A stretch of 12,185 nucleotides of DNA from Bacilli bacterium. GTDB lineage: Bacteria; Bacillota_I; Bacilli_A; RFN20; CAG-288. Shown one piece after another: positions 7,206 to 12,185 of the stretch; position 1 is the stretch's first letter; the number at the start of each line of letters is the position of its first letter. The notes beneath the pieces are model-generated. The model was not told where the DNA came from. It did no database searches and saw nothing but the letters and a program-made list of their open reading frames with translations. The stretch is from the NCBI GenBank assembly GCA_900763245.1, contig CAAFJQ010000072.1, positions 1 through 12,185 on the forward strand. Direction: 5' to 3'. Position numbers and translations under genes: made by a program.

Positions 7206-8374
7206 AATACGATTTCACAACAGTAAACGATAGAAGAAATACAGGCTCTATCAAGTGGGAAGTCAAAGAGAATGAAATTCCGATGTCGATTGCTGACATG
7301 GATTTTCCCACCTCTCCTTTTATCAAAAAAGCGATTGAGAAAAGAGCAGAAAGCGGAATCTATGGTTATACAGAACCAAGCGACGAATGGTATGATGCCT
7401 ATATTTCTTTTTTCTCTGATCGGTATGGTGTCACTTTGAAAAAAGAATGGATGATGTTTTCAACCGGCGTTGTTCCGACGATTTCAAGCAGCGTCAGAAA
7501 ACTGACAAAAGAAGGAGACAATGTCGTTGTTCTTTCTCCTGTCTACAACATTTTCTATAATTCGATCATCAACAACAACCGCCATGTTCTTCAGGTCGAA
7601 CTGAAGAACATCGATGATGATTATTTCATCGATTTTGATGAATTGGAAAAGGCATTTGCTTTAGAAAATACATCTCTTATCATCTTCTGCAATCCTGCCA
7701 ATCCTGTCGGAAGAATCTGGACAAGAGAAGAACTTGCAAAGTTAGGTGAACTGGCCAACAAATACAACGTCACTGTCTTAAGTGATGAAATTCACGGTTT
7801 TATCACTAGACCTGGAAAGAAATACATTCCTTTCTTTTCCGTCAATGAAGTCAATAAAATGATCTCAGTCAATGCCGTCTCTGTCACCAAGCCTTTCAAT
7901 CTTGCAGGCATTCAGACCTCTTTATGTTTTGTTCCGAATCCTGAACTGTTCAAGAAAGTCAATCGTCAGATCAATACCGATGAGGTTGCAGAGCCGAATA
8001 TCTTTGCCTGCCCTGTCACAGTTGCTGCTTTAAACGAATCCAGGGACTGGTTGGATGAGATGAATGAAGTTGTCTTTGATAACAGAGAGTACGTTGAAAA
8101 ATTCATCAAAGAAAATATTCCTTCTCTTTCAGTTAAGAGGGCGGATGCCACTTATCTTTTATGGATCAACTGCAAAAAGGTTTCTCTTCCTTCTAAAGTC
8201 TTTGCAGACTTCTTAAGAAAAGAGACCGGACTGATACTGACAGATGGCACAGTCTATGGAAAAGGCGGAGATGGGTATCTGAGAATGAATGTCGCCTGTC
8301 CTAGAAAAACATTGCTTGATGCTTTGAATAGACTGAAAACAGGAACTGAGAAGTTTCTCGCTTTGAATCATTGA
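7202..8374 (+). CDS. MalY/PatB family PLP-dependent C-S beta-lyase
   Basis: Fold-type I aminotransferase-like enzyme of 390 residues. MalY/PatB members cleave cystathionine or related thioethers to a thiol, pyruvate and ammonia. The N-terminus KWEVKENEIPMSIADMDFPT (18-37) is the typical MalY substrate-entry segment (usual form W-x-D-M-D-F). PLP-site residues are present: NPANPVGR (164-171), Asp195 in SDEIHGF contacting the pyridine nitrogen, and the Schiff-base Lys230 in SVTKPFNLAGIQ. The C-terminal domain ends with GYLRMNVACPR carrying the carboxylate-binding Arg. Ribosome site AAGGAG (7191-7196) is 5 nt from the ATG, which overlaps the DUF3737 stop (ATGA). Co-transcription with lysine uptake genes suggests amino-acid metabolism, but exact substrate, or an aminotransferase activity, cannot be settled here. 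No terminator is evident after it. Confidence 0.9.
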   Translation: MKYDFTTVNDRRNTGSIKWEVKENEIPMSIADMDFPTSPFIKKAIEKRAESGIYGYTEPSDEWYDAYISFFSDRYGVTLKKEWMMFSTGVVPTISSSVRKLTKEGDNVVVLSPVYNIFYNSIINNNRHVLQVELKNIDDDYFIDFDELEKAFALENTSLIIFCNPANPVGRIWTREELAKLGELANKYNVTVLSDEIHGFITRPGKKYIPFFSVNEVNKMISVNAVSVTKPFNLAGIQTSLCFVPNPELFKKVNRQINTDEVAEPNIFACPVTVAALNESRDWLDEMNEVVFDNREYVEKFIKENIPSLSVKRADATYLLWINCKKVSLPSKVFADFLRKETGLILTDGTVYGKGGDGYLRMNVACPRKTLLDALNRLKTGTEKFLALNH

Positions 8375-8377
8375 GTG

Positions 8378-8406
8378 CTGTCATGAAATCAATCGCTTGA
8401 TACAAT
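8378..8406 (+). promoter_or_regulatory. Promoter of the 128-residue protein gene
   Basis: CTGTCA (8378-8383, 4 of 6) and an extended -10, TGATACAAT (TG at 8398-8399, TACAAT 8401-8406, 5 of 6), are 17 bp apart. The predicted start near 8413 gives a leader of about 16 nt that just holds the ribosome site GGAGA (8416-8420). Confidence 0.6.
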
Positions 8407-8428
8407 TGAAAAAACGGAGATAACAAAG

Positions 8429-8815
8429 ATGGAAAACAAATGGGAAGATGTAACAGACTGCTTCAGTGAAAAAAGAAAACATTACAACGGCAAATACTTG
8501 CTTGAAGATCATGTGCTGAATGAAAAATATGAAGTGCAGCTTTGGAAAGTCATCGAAACAGAAAGACTAGACTACAATTACGAGATTTTCGTCAATATGC
8601 CTAAATTCTACGCTTCTTGCTATCCCGACGTAAAACCATATGAGGTGTTTAACGAAATCAAGAAGGAAATCGAAGGTCGTTTAAAGCTGAAGAATCCATT
8701 TCCTTGGCCTTACATTGAAAAATTCATAAAGAAATACAATATGGGAATGGCGATGGATTCCTTTTTCGGCGACTTCGATAAGTTATTAGAAGCATTTCCC
8801 AAGTGTCCATTCTGA
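8429..8815 (+). CDS. Hypothetical protein, 128 residues
   Basis: I do not recognise this protein. It is a compact cytosolic-looking sequence without signal peptide or membrane segment, rich in Lys, Glu, Phe and Tyr. Notable stretches are the aromatic segment ETERLDYNYEIFVNMPKFYA (43-62), an alternating hydrophobic/charged helix (VFNEIKKEIEGRLKLKN, about 74-90) and a C-terminal FFGDFDKLLEAFPKCPF. The ribosome site GGAGA (8416-8420) is 8 nt before the ATG. It has its own promoter candidate 22 bp upstream and a strong terminator right after its stop, so it is probably a single-gene unit. Codon use resembles its neighbours, which supports a real gene. Confidence 0.75.
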   Translation: MENKWEDVTDCFSEKRKHYNGKYLLEDHVLNEKYEVQLWKVIETERLDYNYEIFVNMPKFYASCYPDVKPYEVFNEIKKEIEGRLKLKNPFPWPYIEKFIKKYNMGMAMDSFFGDFDKLLEAFPKCPF

Positions 8816-8818
8816 GAG

Positions 8819-8847
8819 AATAACGGGCGACTAGTCCGTTATTTTTT
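8819..8847 (+). terminator. Intrinsic terminator between convergent genes
   Basis: AATAACGG (8819-8826) and CCGTTATT (8836-8843) form a perfect 8-bp stem with a 9-nt loop, running into T6 (8842-8847). It ends the plus-strand gene 3 bp upstream. The stop codon of the convergent antiporter (8831-8833) lies in the loop. Read on the minus strand the hairpin lacks a good T-tract, so it is a weaker stop for the antiporter. Confidence 0.85.
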
Positions 8848-10093
8848 CTTCTCTCTTTAAAAGATGCGGATATAAAGAATTCATCAGAATCGCAGAAAGA
8901 GGAGCCGTGAGAAGAATGCAGAGAACAGAAACAGAAAGGACAATTTCGCCGGCCTGAATCACTGCATTTGCGTTCGTGGCGCCTTGTGATAGCAGTTGAT
9001 TTCCTAAATCCAACAAACCGCCTCCGATTGCAGCCTGAACTGTCGCTTTCGGAAGATAAGAGAGAACCGTGAACGCTCTCTCTTTCAGATTCAGTTTTGT
9101 TTTGATAAGACAGACTGAAACAGCAAGGGAACGGCAGGTAAGGGAACATAAAAGAAGGAGAAGAGCAGGAAGAAAATACGAGAATGCATACTTCATTTTG
9201 ATGCTGCATCCGACTAACACAAACAAGAACATCTCGGCAAATACCCATACCTGATTTGCTCTGTTTTTCAGTTCTGTTGCAAAATCAGGAATCTTTTTAA
9301 AGAGGACCAACCCGAATGTGATGATTGATAGCAAAGAGGAAAAGCCGAAATACGGAGCAAGGATGTCCTCTAAACAAGTCAATCCAAAACCAATAGCAAG
9401 AAGAAGGATAAAAGATAGCGTTATATCCATCTTTGCTTTCTTGAAAACCAAAGAGAGAAGATAACCGATAAGAAGGCCGACTCCAATTCCTAAAACAATG
9501 GAGATTGGAATATTGAGGAAAGTCATCGCGCTGACATGACCGCCTTTTTCCATCGTGAGAAAACACTGATAGAAGACAATCATCACAATATCATCAATGC
9601 TGCTTCCTGCGATAATCAGCTGTGGTATTCCTTCTTTCGTTCCATATTTTTCTTCTAATAGTCTGCTCATCATCGGAATGACAACAGCCGGAGAAACAGC
9701 TCCTAACACAGAACCGAGAAGGAAACTTTCCGTATAAGTGATAGGGAAGAACAAAGGGGAAAGAAGACCGACTGTCACCATCTCAACACAAGCTGGTACA
9801 AAGGACATCATGATAGCAGGTCTTCCGACTTTCTTCAAATCGCTGATTGAAAGAGACAATCCTGCTTTCAATAAAATGATAATCAAAGCGATTTTTCTGA
9901 TATAAGATGAAATGTTCATCAATCCAGTGTCGAGAAGATGGAAGGAATCATTCGATACTTTAGAATCGATAAAGCTTAGAAGGATGCCAAAGAGAAGATA
10001 GAAGACAAGAGAAGGAATCTTGATCAGCTTCGCTAGACGATTGAAAAGAACGCCGAAGAATAATATCAGAAACAACGTGAGAAAGAATGTCAT
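8831..10093 (-). CDS. Cation:proton antiporter (CPA/NhaP-like, PF00999), fluoride-riboswitch controlled
   Basis: Integral membrane exchanger of 420 residues, about 12-13 hydrophobic helices. Family marks are KIPSLVFYLLFGILL (25-39), an ILLKAGLSL helix (73-81), GAVSPAVVIPMM (131-142), the paired acids Asp167-Asp168 in GSSIDDIVMIV, where proton/cation-coupling carboxylates lie, and SYLPKATVQAA near the C-terminus with its conserved basic residue. ATG at 10091-10093 is chosen because a perfect AAGGAGG lies 5 nt upstream; the longer frame to 10156 would start inside the leader terminator. Such antiporters move Na+, K+ or H+. The fluoride riboswitch upstream suggests that here it helps withstand fluoride, either by moving fluoride or by restoring ion and pH balance; sequence cannot choose. 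Its stop codon lies in the loop of the convergent terminator. Confidence 0.92.
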   Translation of the reverse strand: MTFFLTLFLILFFGVLFNRLAKLIKIPSLVFYLLFGILLSFIDSKVSNDSFHLLDTGLMNISSYIRKIALIIILLKAGLSLSISDLKKVGRPAIMMSFVPACVEMVTVGLLSPLFFPITYTESFLLGSVLGAVSPAVVIPMMSRLLEEKYGTKEGIPQLIIAGSSIDDIVMIVFYQCFLTMEKGGHVSAMTFLNIPISIVLGIGVGLLIGYLLSLVFKKAKMDITLSFILLLAIGFGLTCLEDILAPYFGFSSLLSIITFGLVLFKKIPDFATELKNRANQVWVFAEMFLFVLVGCSIKMKYAFSYFLPALLLLLCSLTCRSLAVSVCLIKTKLNLKERAFTVLSYLPKATVQAAIGGGLLDLGNQLLSQGATNANAVIQAGEIVLSVSVLCILLTAPLSAILMNSLYPHLLKREEKITD

Positions 10094-10111
10094 AAGTGCC
10101 TCCTTGCAAAG

Positions 10112-10160
10112 AAAAAAGCTGATTAGTCTATACTGAAAAACCAGCATAGACGTCATCAGC
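10112..10160 (-). terminator. Leader terminator of the fluoride riboswitch
   Basis: On the minus strand GCTGAT (10155-10160) pairs with ATCAGC (10118-10123), enclosing a 10-bp stem GTCTATGCTG/CAGTATAGAC (10142-10151 with 10126-10135, one G-U pair), followed by T6 (10112-10117). Its 5' arm uses the same bases as the 3' conserved part of the aptamer (GCTGAT and GTCTATG), so folded aptamer and terminator exclude each other. This predicts fluoride-induced antitermination. Confidence 0.85.
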
Positions 10161-10212
10161 CATTGTTAATAGCGGTTTGATACTTATCGTATCTGGAAGA
10201 CATCATTTCCGA
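10145..10212 (-). promoter_or_regulatory. Fluoride riboswitch (crcB motif) aptamer
   Basis: Minus-strand RNA follows the crcB-motif pattern: P1 GGAA/UUCC (10207-10210 with 10195-10198) closing loop AUGAUGUC, then AAACCGC (10172-10178), a stem GCUAUU/AAUGGC (10159-10173) and the conserved GGCUGAUGAC-GUCUA block (to about 10147). The defining pseudoknot is present: GAUGUC in the P1 loop (10199-10204) pairs all six bases with GACGUC (10149-10154). An extra hairpin, GAUAC-GAUAA-GUAUC (10179-10193), is inserted between P1 and AAACCGC. Members of this class turn on genes for fluoride export or fluoride tolerance when fluoride binds. The 5' UTR places it between a strong promoter and the antiporter gene. 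Confidence 0.9.
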
Positions 10213-10217
10213 CAACC

Positions 10218-10245
10218 ATTATAGTCTTTAAGAAAGAGCTGTCAA
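10218..10245 (-). promoter_or_regulatory. Near-consensus promoter of the antiporter gene
   Basis: On the minus strand TTGACA (10240-10245) and TATAAT (10218-10223) both match consensus perfectly, with a 16-bp spacer. The predicted start near 10211 coincides with the first base of the fluoride aptamer. A strong constitutive promoter fits control by the downstream riboswitch. It starts only 3 bp after the upstream lipoprotein stop codon. Confidence 0.85.
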
Positions 10246-10248
10246 TCG

Positions 10249-10752
10249 TCAATAAGAGATTGTTGCTGTTGTCCCATCAAAAACATAGGAGAATTCATGG
10301 GTGTTATAGGACGATTGATCAAGTCTGTGGAAATCGGTACCGTGAATGAAGAAAGAAGCTTTCTTTGTCTCACCTTCTCCTGTGACGACGAAATAAGAGG
10401 AGAGATTTTCTAAAACAACAGTAAACTTAATAGAATAGGAACCGTTATCTTTTTTCTCAAAATCTTCTTTTCTGATAGAAGTAAGAACAGTCTCTTTATA
10501 ACTTTCAGAAAACAGAGGAGAATTATCAACTAAGGAGAATGTAGTCAAGTCACTAAGAGGAGCATCTTTCTCTGCGTACATTTTTCCTTTGATTGCATAT
10601 CCATTCTTGAACTTCTCAGCGAGGGCAAAGTAAACACCGATTGAATCGTTTTCCATCTTTCCGTCGCCATAAGGAAGAGTAATACGATACTCGCTTCCTC
10701 CACAGCTTGTCAGCATCAAAAGCGAAAGCAGAAACAAACCTGATTTTTTCAT
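10249..10752 (-). CDS. Small lipoprotein of unknown function
   Basis: I do not recognise the family. The 167-residue product has a clear lipoprotein signal peptide, MKKSGLFLLSLLMLTSC, with lipobox LTSC and Cys17, so it should be anchored on the outer face of the membrane. The mature part is beta-rich and alternates polar and aromatic residues (for example SYSIKFTVVLENLSSYFVV, about 106-124, and the C-terminal HEFSYVFDGTTATISY), suggesting a small beta-sandwich. I start at the ATG 10750-10752 because it opens directly on the Lys-Lys n-region; GATGGA lies 9 nt upstream. The TTG and ATG starts 21 and 9 nt earlier in frame are possible but give an odd n-region. It is on the same strand as its neighbours, but the antiporter has its own promoter, so a joint role is not implied. 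Confidence 0.8.
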   Translation of the reverse strand: MKKSGLFLLSLLMLTSCGGSEYRITLPYGDGKMENDSIGVYFALAEKFKNGYAIKGKMYAEKDAPLSDLTTFSLVDNSPLFSESYKETVLTSIRKEDFEKKDNGSYSIKFTVVLENLSSYFVVTGEGETKKASFFIHGTDFHRLDQSSYNTHEFSYVFDGTTATISY

Positions 10753-10784
10753 AATAGACATTCCATCTTTCAATAAATTAACGA

Positions 10785-10815
10785 CACTGATATTTTACGA
10801 TATCTGCAATCAGTG
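10785..10815. repeat. Inverted repeat between the two unknown minus-strand genes
   Basis: CACTGAT (10785-10791) and ATCAGTG (10809-10815) are a perfect 7-bp inverted repeat spaced by 17 nt, with a second possible inner pairing, GATAT/ATATC. No T-tract follows on either strand. It could be an mRNA hairpin after the upstream gene or an operator for the lipoprotein gene, 33 bp from its ATG. Confidence 0.35.
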
Positions 10816-10827
10816 ATAAATCATTTC

Positions 10828-11628
10828 TTATTTGTCGAACCAATAAATATACTTATCCTTCACTCGTAGATAATCATATAGGGTAAAGTCATCAAGAGAC
10901 AATCCCTTGATTTCCAACACATGACCTTTTGTATTATCGCCGATCAATCCGACACGGCTATGATTTTTAAGAATCTCTTTTGCAGTTTCTTTCAGATCAT
11001 TAAAATCATTCGTATCAAAATCGATCCATTCTTTGTCATATCCGTCTTCTCTTTCAATATAGTCTTTTGTGTTTTCAATCACAGATGCTATAAATTCATC
11101 TTTGGAAAAGATTCTGTTTTCTTTTACGTTTCCTATCGTTCTCTCATGTCCGGCATTATCGATGTATTTCTCATCGTAAGACATCAGACGAAAACGAGAA
11201 TCCAGATAAAATTTCTCGTCTTCGTTCAGACCAGGATGATATAAGAAGAAATCATTGAATAGATGATAGATTTCTTCCTTCATGAATTTCTTATAATGGC
11301 CTTCGTATTTCTTTTTTTCGTCATAATAGTCTTTTGCATATTGCTGATAAAGAATTGCTAAACCCTGTGTCATTTCGTAATAGCCATCAGAAAGAAGCAA
11401 AGATGCACAGTCTTTGATACATTTATCTCTTATTTCTTTCCCGGCTTTCAGATATTCTTCCAAGGTAGCGTACTTCTCATTCTGCAAAGAACCGACAGAA
11501 AGACAATCGTTATAGGAAAGACCATAAAAAGAGTAGCCTAAGCCTGTCGGATAATTGATGAATTCAACCTCATTCTTTTCAGAATCAAAAAGAAGAATGC
11601 TACAGGGTCCTTTCAGTTTTCTGCTCAT
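10828..11628 (-). CDS. Hypothetical protein, 266 residues
   Basis: I do not recognise this protein. It has no signal peptide or membrane helix and is highly charged (Lys, Asp, Glu) and rich in Tyr, so it is probably cytosolic. From ATG 11626-11628 it begins MSRKLKGPCSILLFDSEKNEVEF. A central region (about 93-145, AILYQQYAKDYYDEKKKYEGH onwards) looks helical and may form a short coiled coil. The C-terminal part is acidic and ends in DYLRVKDKYIYWFDK. No ribosome site precedes any early start; a perfect TATAAT at 11635-11640 puts the likely transcript start on the ATG itself, so leaderless translation is possible. Alternatively the annotated start is wrong, or this is the 3' part of a shortened gene. 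Codon pattern looks like real coding sequence. Confidence 0.7.
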   Translation of the reverse strand: MSRKLKGPCSILLFDSEKNEVEFINYPTGLGYSFYGLSYNDCLSVGSLQNEKYATLEEYLKAGKEIRDKCIKDCASLLLSDGYYEMTQGLAILYQQYAKDYYDEKKKYEGHYKKFMKEEIYHLFNDFFLYHPGLNEDEKFYLDSRFRLMSYDEKYIDNAGHERTIGNVKENRIFSKDEFIASVIENTKDYIEREDGYDKEWIDFDTNDFNDLKETAKEILKNHSRVGLIGDNTKGHVLEIKGLSLDDFTLYDYLRVKDKYIYWFDK

Positions 11629-11634
11629 GTAAGT

Positions 11635-11640
11635 ATTATA
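11635..11640 (-). promoter_or_regulatory. Perfect -10 box placed for a leaderless transcript
   Basis: TATAAT on the minus strand ends 6 bases before the ATG at 11628, so transcription 7 nt after the box would begin at the A of the start codon. No good -35 is seen at 16-18 bp (TTGATG lies only 13 bp away), so the promoter call is uncertain. Confidence 0.4.
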
Positions 11641-11692
11641 CACAAACACAAACCATCAAGAACAGCATTCTTCTTATTCGATTGTTTTGATT

Positions 11693-11947
11693 TTAGAACT
11701 TTTTCACAAAAGAGCGTCTTCTCTTATGCTCTCTGCTTTCGAAACGATTCCACATATTTCGAATAGCAATGTTATTTTCAAGATTGAGATTGGTTTCAAA
11801 GTGATCGAACTTCTTATACGTGCTGCAGAGCTTTGCAACTTCCGAAACAAAGACAGCAGTGACGCCGCTGTTACGATATTCTTTTCCGACAGCGATAAGA
11901 CCTAAATCGATCGTCTCCGGATTCTTGATGAGACTGTAGATTAGCAC
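11693..11947 (-). pseudogene. GNAT acetyltransferase, C-terminal remnant
   Basis: Only the C-terminal part of an acetyltransferase is present (about 84 codons). The segment NPETIDLGLIAVGKEYRNSG (9-28) looks like strand beta4 leading into the acetyl-CoA loop, and ETNLNLENNIAIRNMWNRF (51-69) followed by HKRRRSFVKKF is the usual C-terminus of a GNAT group with the motif ETN-LN-ENN-A--MW--FE---HKRRR. The first listed start is GTG with no ribosome site; four codons earlier there is an in-frame TAA, and the N-terminal half of the domain is missing from the 240 bp that follow. It is therefore a truncated, probably non-functional gene, cut at about 11950 where repeat-like sequence begins. Confidence 0.65.
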
Positions 11948-12185
11948 GATAAATTATGAAGCTATTTTCAACTTGGCTTATGAATATGCCTTCTTTTTGC
12001 ATCCGTTCCGTAATCCGTGTCCTAAAAGAATCTGGAAATCCGTTTCCGTATCCGTTCCGTCATTCCCACGGCATGCGTGTGTTTTGCTATGACTTTGCAT
12101 TGGCGAACAATATGGAAATCACTTTTCCTATGGCATTCTCCATGCTATTATTTTGTCGAGAAAGAAAAAAGACAGATTCAAAGCC
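11948..12185. other. Repeat-like right edge, no assured gene
   Basis: No assured gene in this stretch. It holds imperfect repeats of TCCGT: ATCCGTTCCGT at 12001-12011 and again at 12050-12060, with ATCCGTTTCCGT at 12038-12049. Two similar small hairpins occur, GGAAA-TCCG-TTTCC (12034-12047) and GGAAA-TCAC-TTTTCC (about 12115-12129). A plus-strand frame is open from ATG 11957 to the edge and a minus-strand frame runs in from the edge to TAG at 12087-12089 (32 residues, including MENAIGKVISILFANAKS). They overlap each other and neither has a ribosome site in view. A dispersed repeat or decayed mobile element is the likeliest reading, unproven. Confidence 0.35.

Noticed and set aside
8724..9248. 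Minus-strand 174-residue frame overlapping the antiporter and the 128-residue gene
   Set aside because: Cys/Ser/Arg-rich shadow of two better supported genes, crossing a strong terminator.
10094..10156. Longer antiporter N-terminus starting at 10156
   Set aside because: Those codons are the leader terminator; the ATG at 10093 has a perfect ribosome site.
10921..11244. Plus-strand 107-residue frame with Phe/Ile-rich sequence
   Set aside because: Antisense shadow of the 266-residue protein gene, no ribosome site or recognisable domain.
12000..12060. TCCGT repeats as a CRISPR array
   Set aside because: Repeat units are 5-12 bases with irregular gaps; no 23-37 base repeats or uniform spacers.

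Overview
The window looks like chromosomal DNA from a low-GC, Gram-positive bacterium (Bacillota). The signs are strong AAGGAGG-type ribosome sites, lipoprotein signal peptides, a lysine riboswitch and ordinary use of TGA as a stop. An Erysipelotrichia-like, host-associated organism would fit the gene set (GH43 lipoprotein, DUF3737, MalY-type lyase), but that is an inference from gene types and no marker gene proves it.

Layout. 1-380: non-coding or fragmentary left flank. 381-3452 (minus): a large secreted GH43 glycoside hydrolase lipoprotein and, 96 bp upstream of it, a short-chain flavodoxin. 3453-3835: a divergent intergenic region carrying a complete lysine riboswitch. 3836-8374 (plus): substrate-binding lipoprotein, permease and ATPase of a polar amino-acid ABC transporter, then a DUF3737 beta-helix gene broken by a one-base frameshift, then a MalY/PatB-type PLP C-S lyase. 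The riboswitch points to lysine as the transported substrate, and overlapping or closely spaced genes suggest one transcript. 8429-8815 (plus): a small protein of unknown function with its own promoter and an intrinsic terminator. 8831-10245 (minus): a cation:proton antiporter preceded by a near-consensus promoter and a fluoride (crcB-motif) riboswitch with a terminator-type expression platform. 10249-11628 (minus): a small lipoprotein and a 266-residue protein, both unrecognised; the larger one may be translated from a leaderless mRNA. 11693-12185: the C-terminal remnant of a GNAT acetyltransferase, then sequence with TCCGT-type repeats running off the window.

How it fits together. Two independent metabolite or ion sensors control transport genes within about 6.5 kb: lysine should shut off lysine import, and fluoride should switch on an antiporter. 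No phage, CRISPR, rRNA or tRNA gene was seen. The best leads are the two riboswitches (folds worked out by hand, including the lysine kissing loop and the fluoride pseudoknot), the coupled terminator/ribosome-site design of the lysine leader, the link between fluoride sensing and a CPA-type antiporter, and the decayed right edge.
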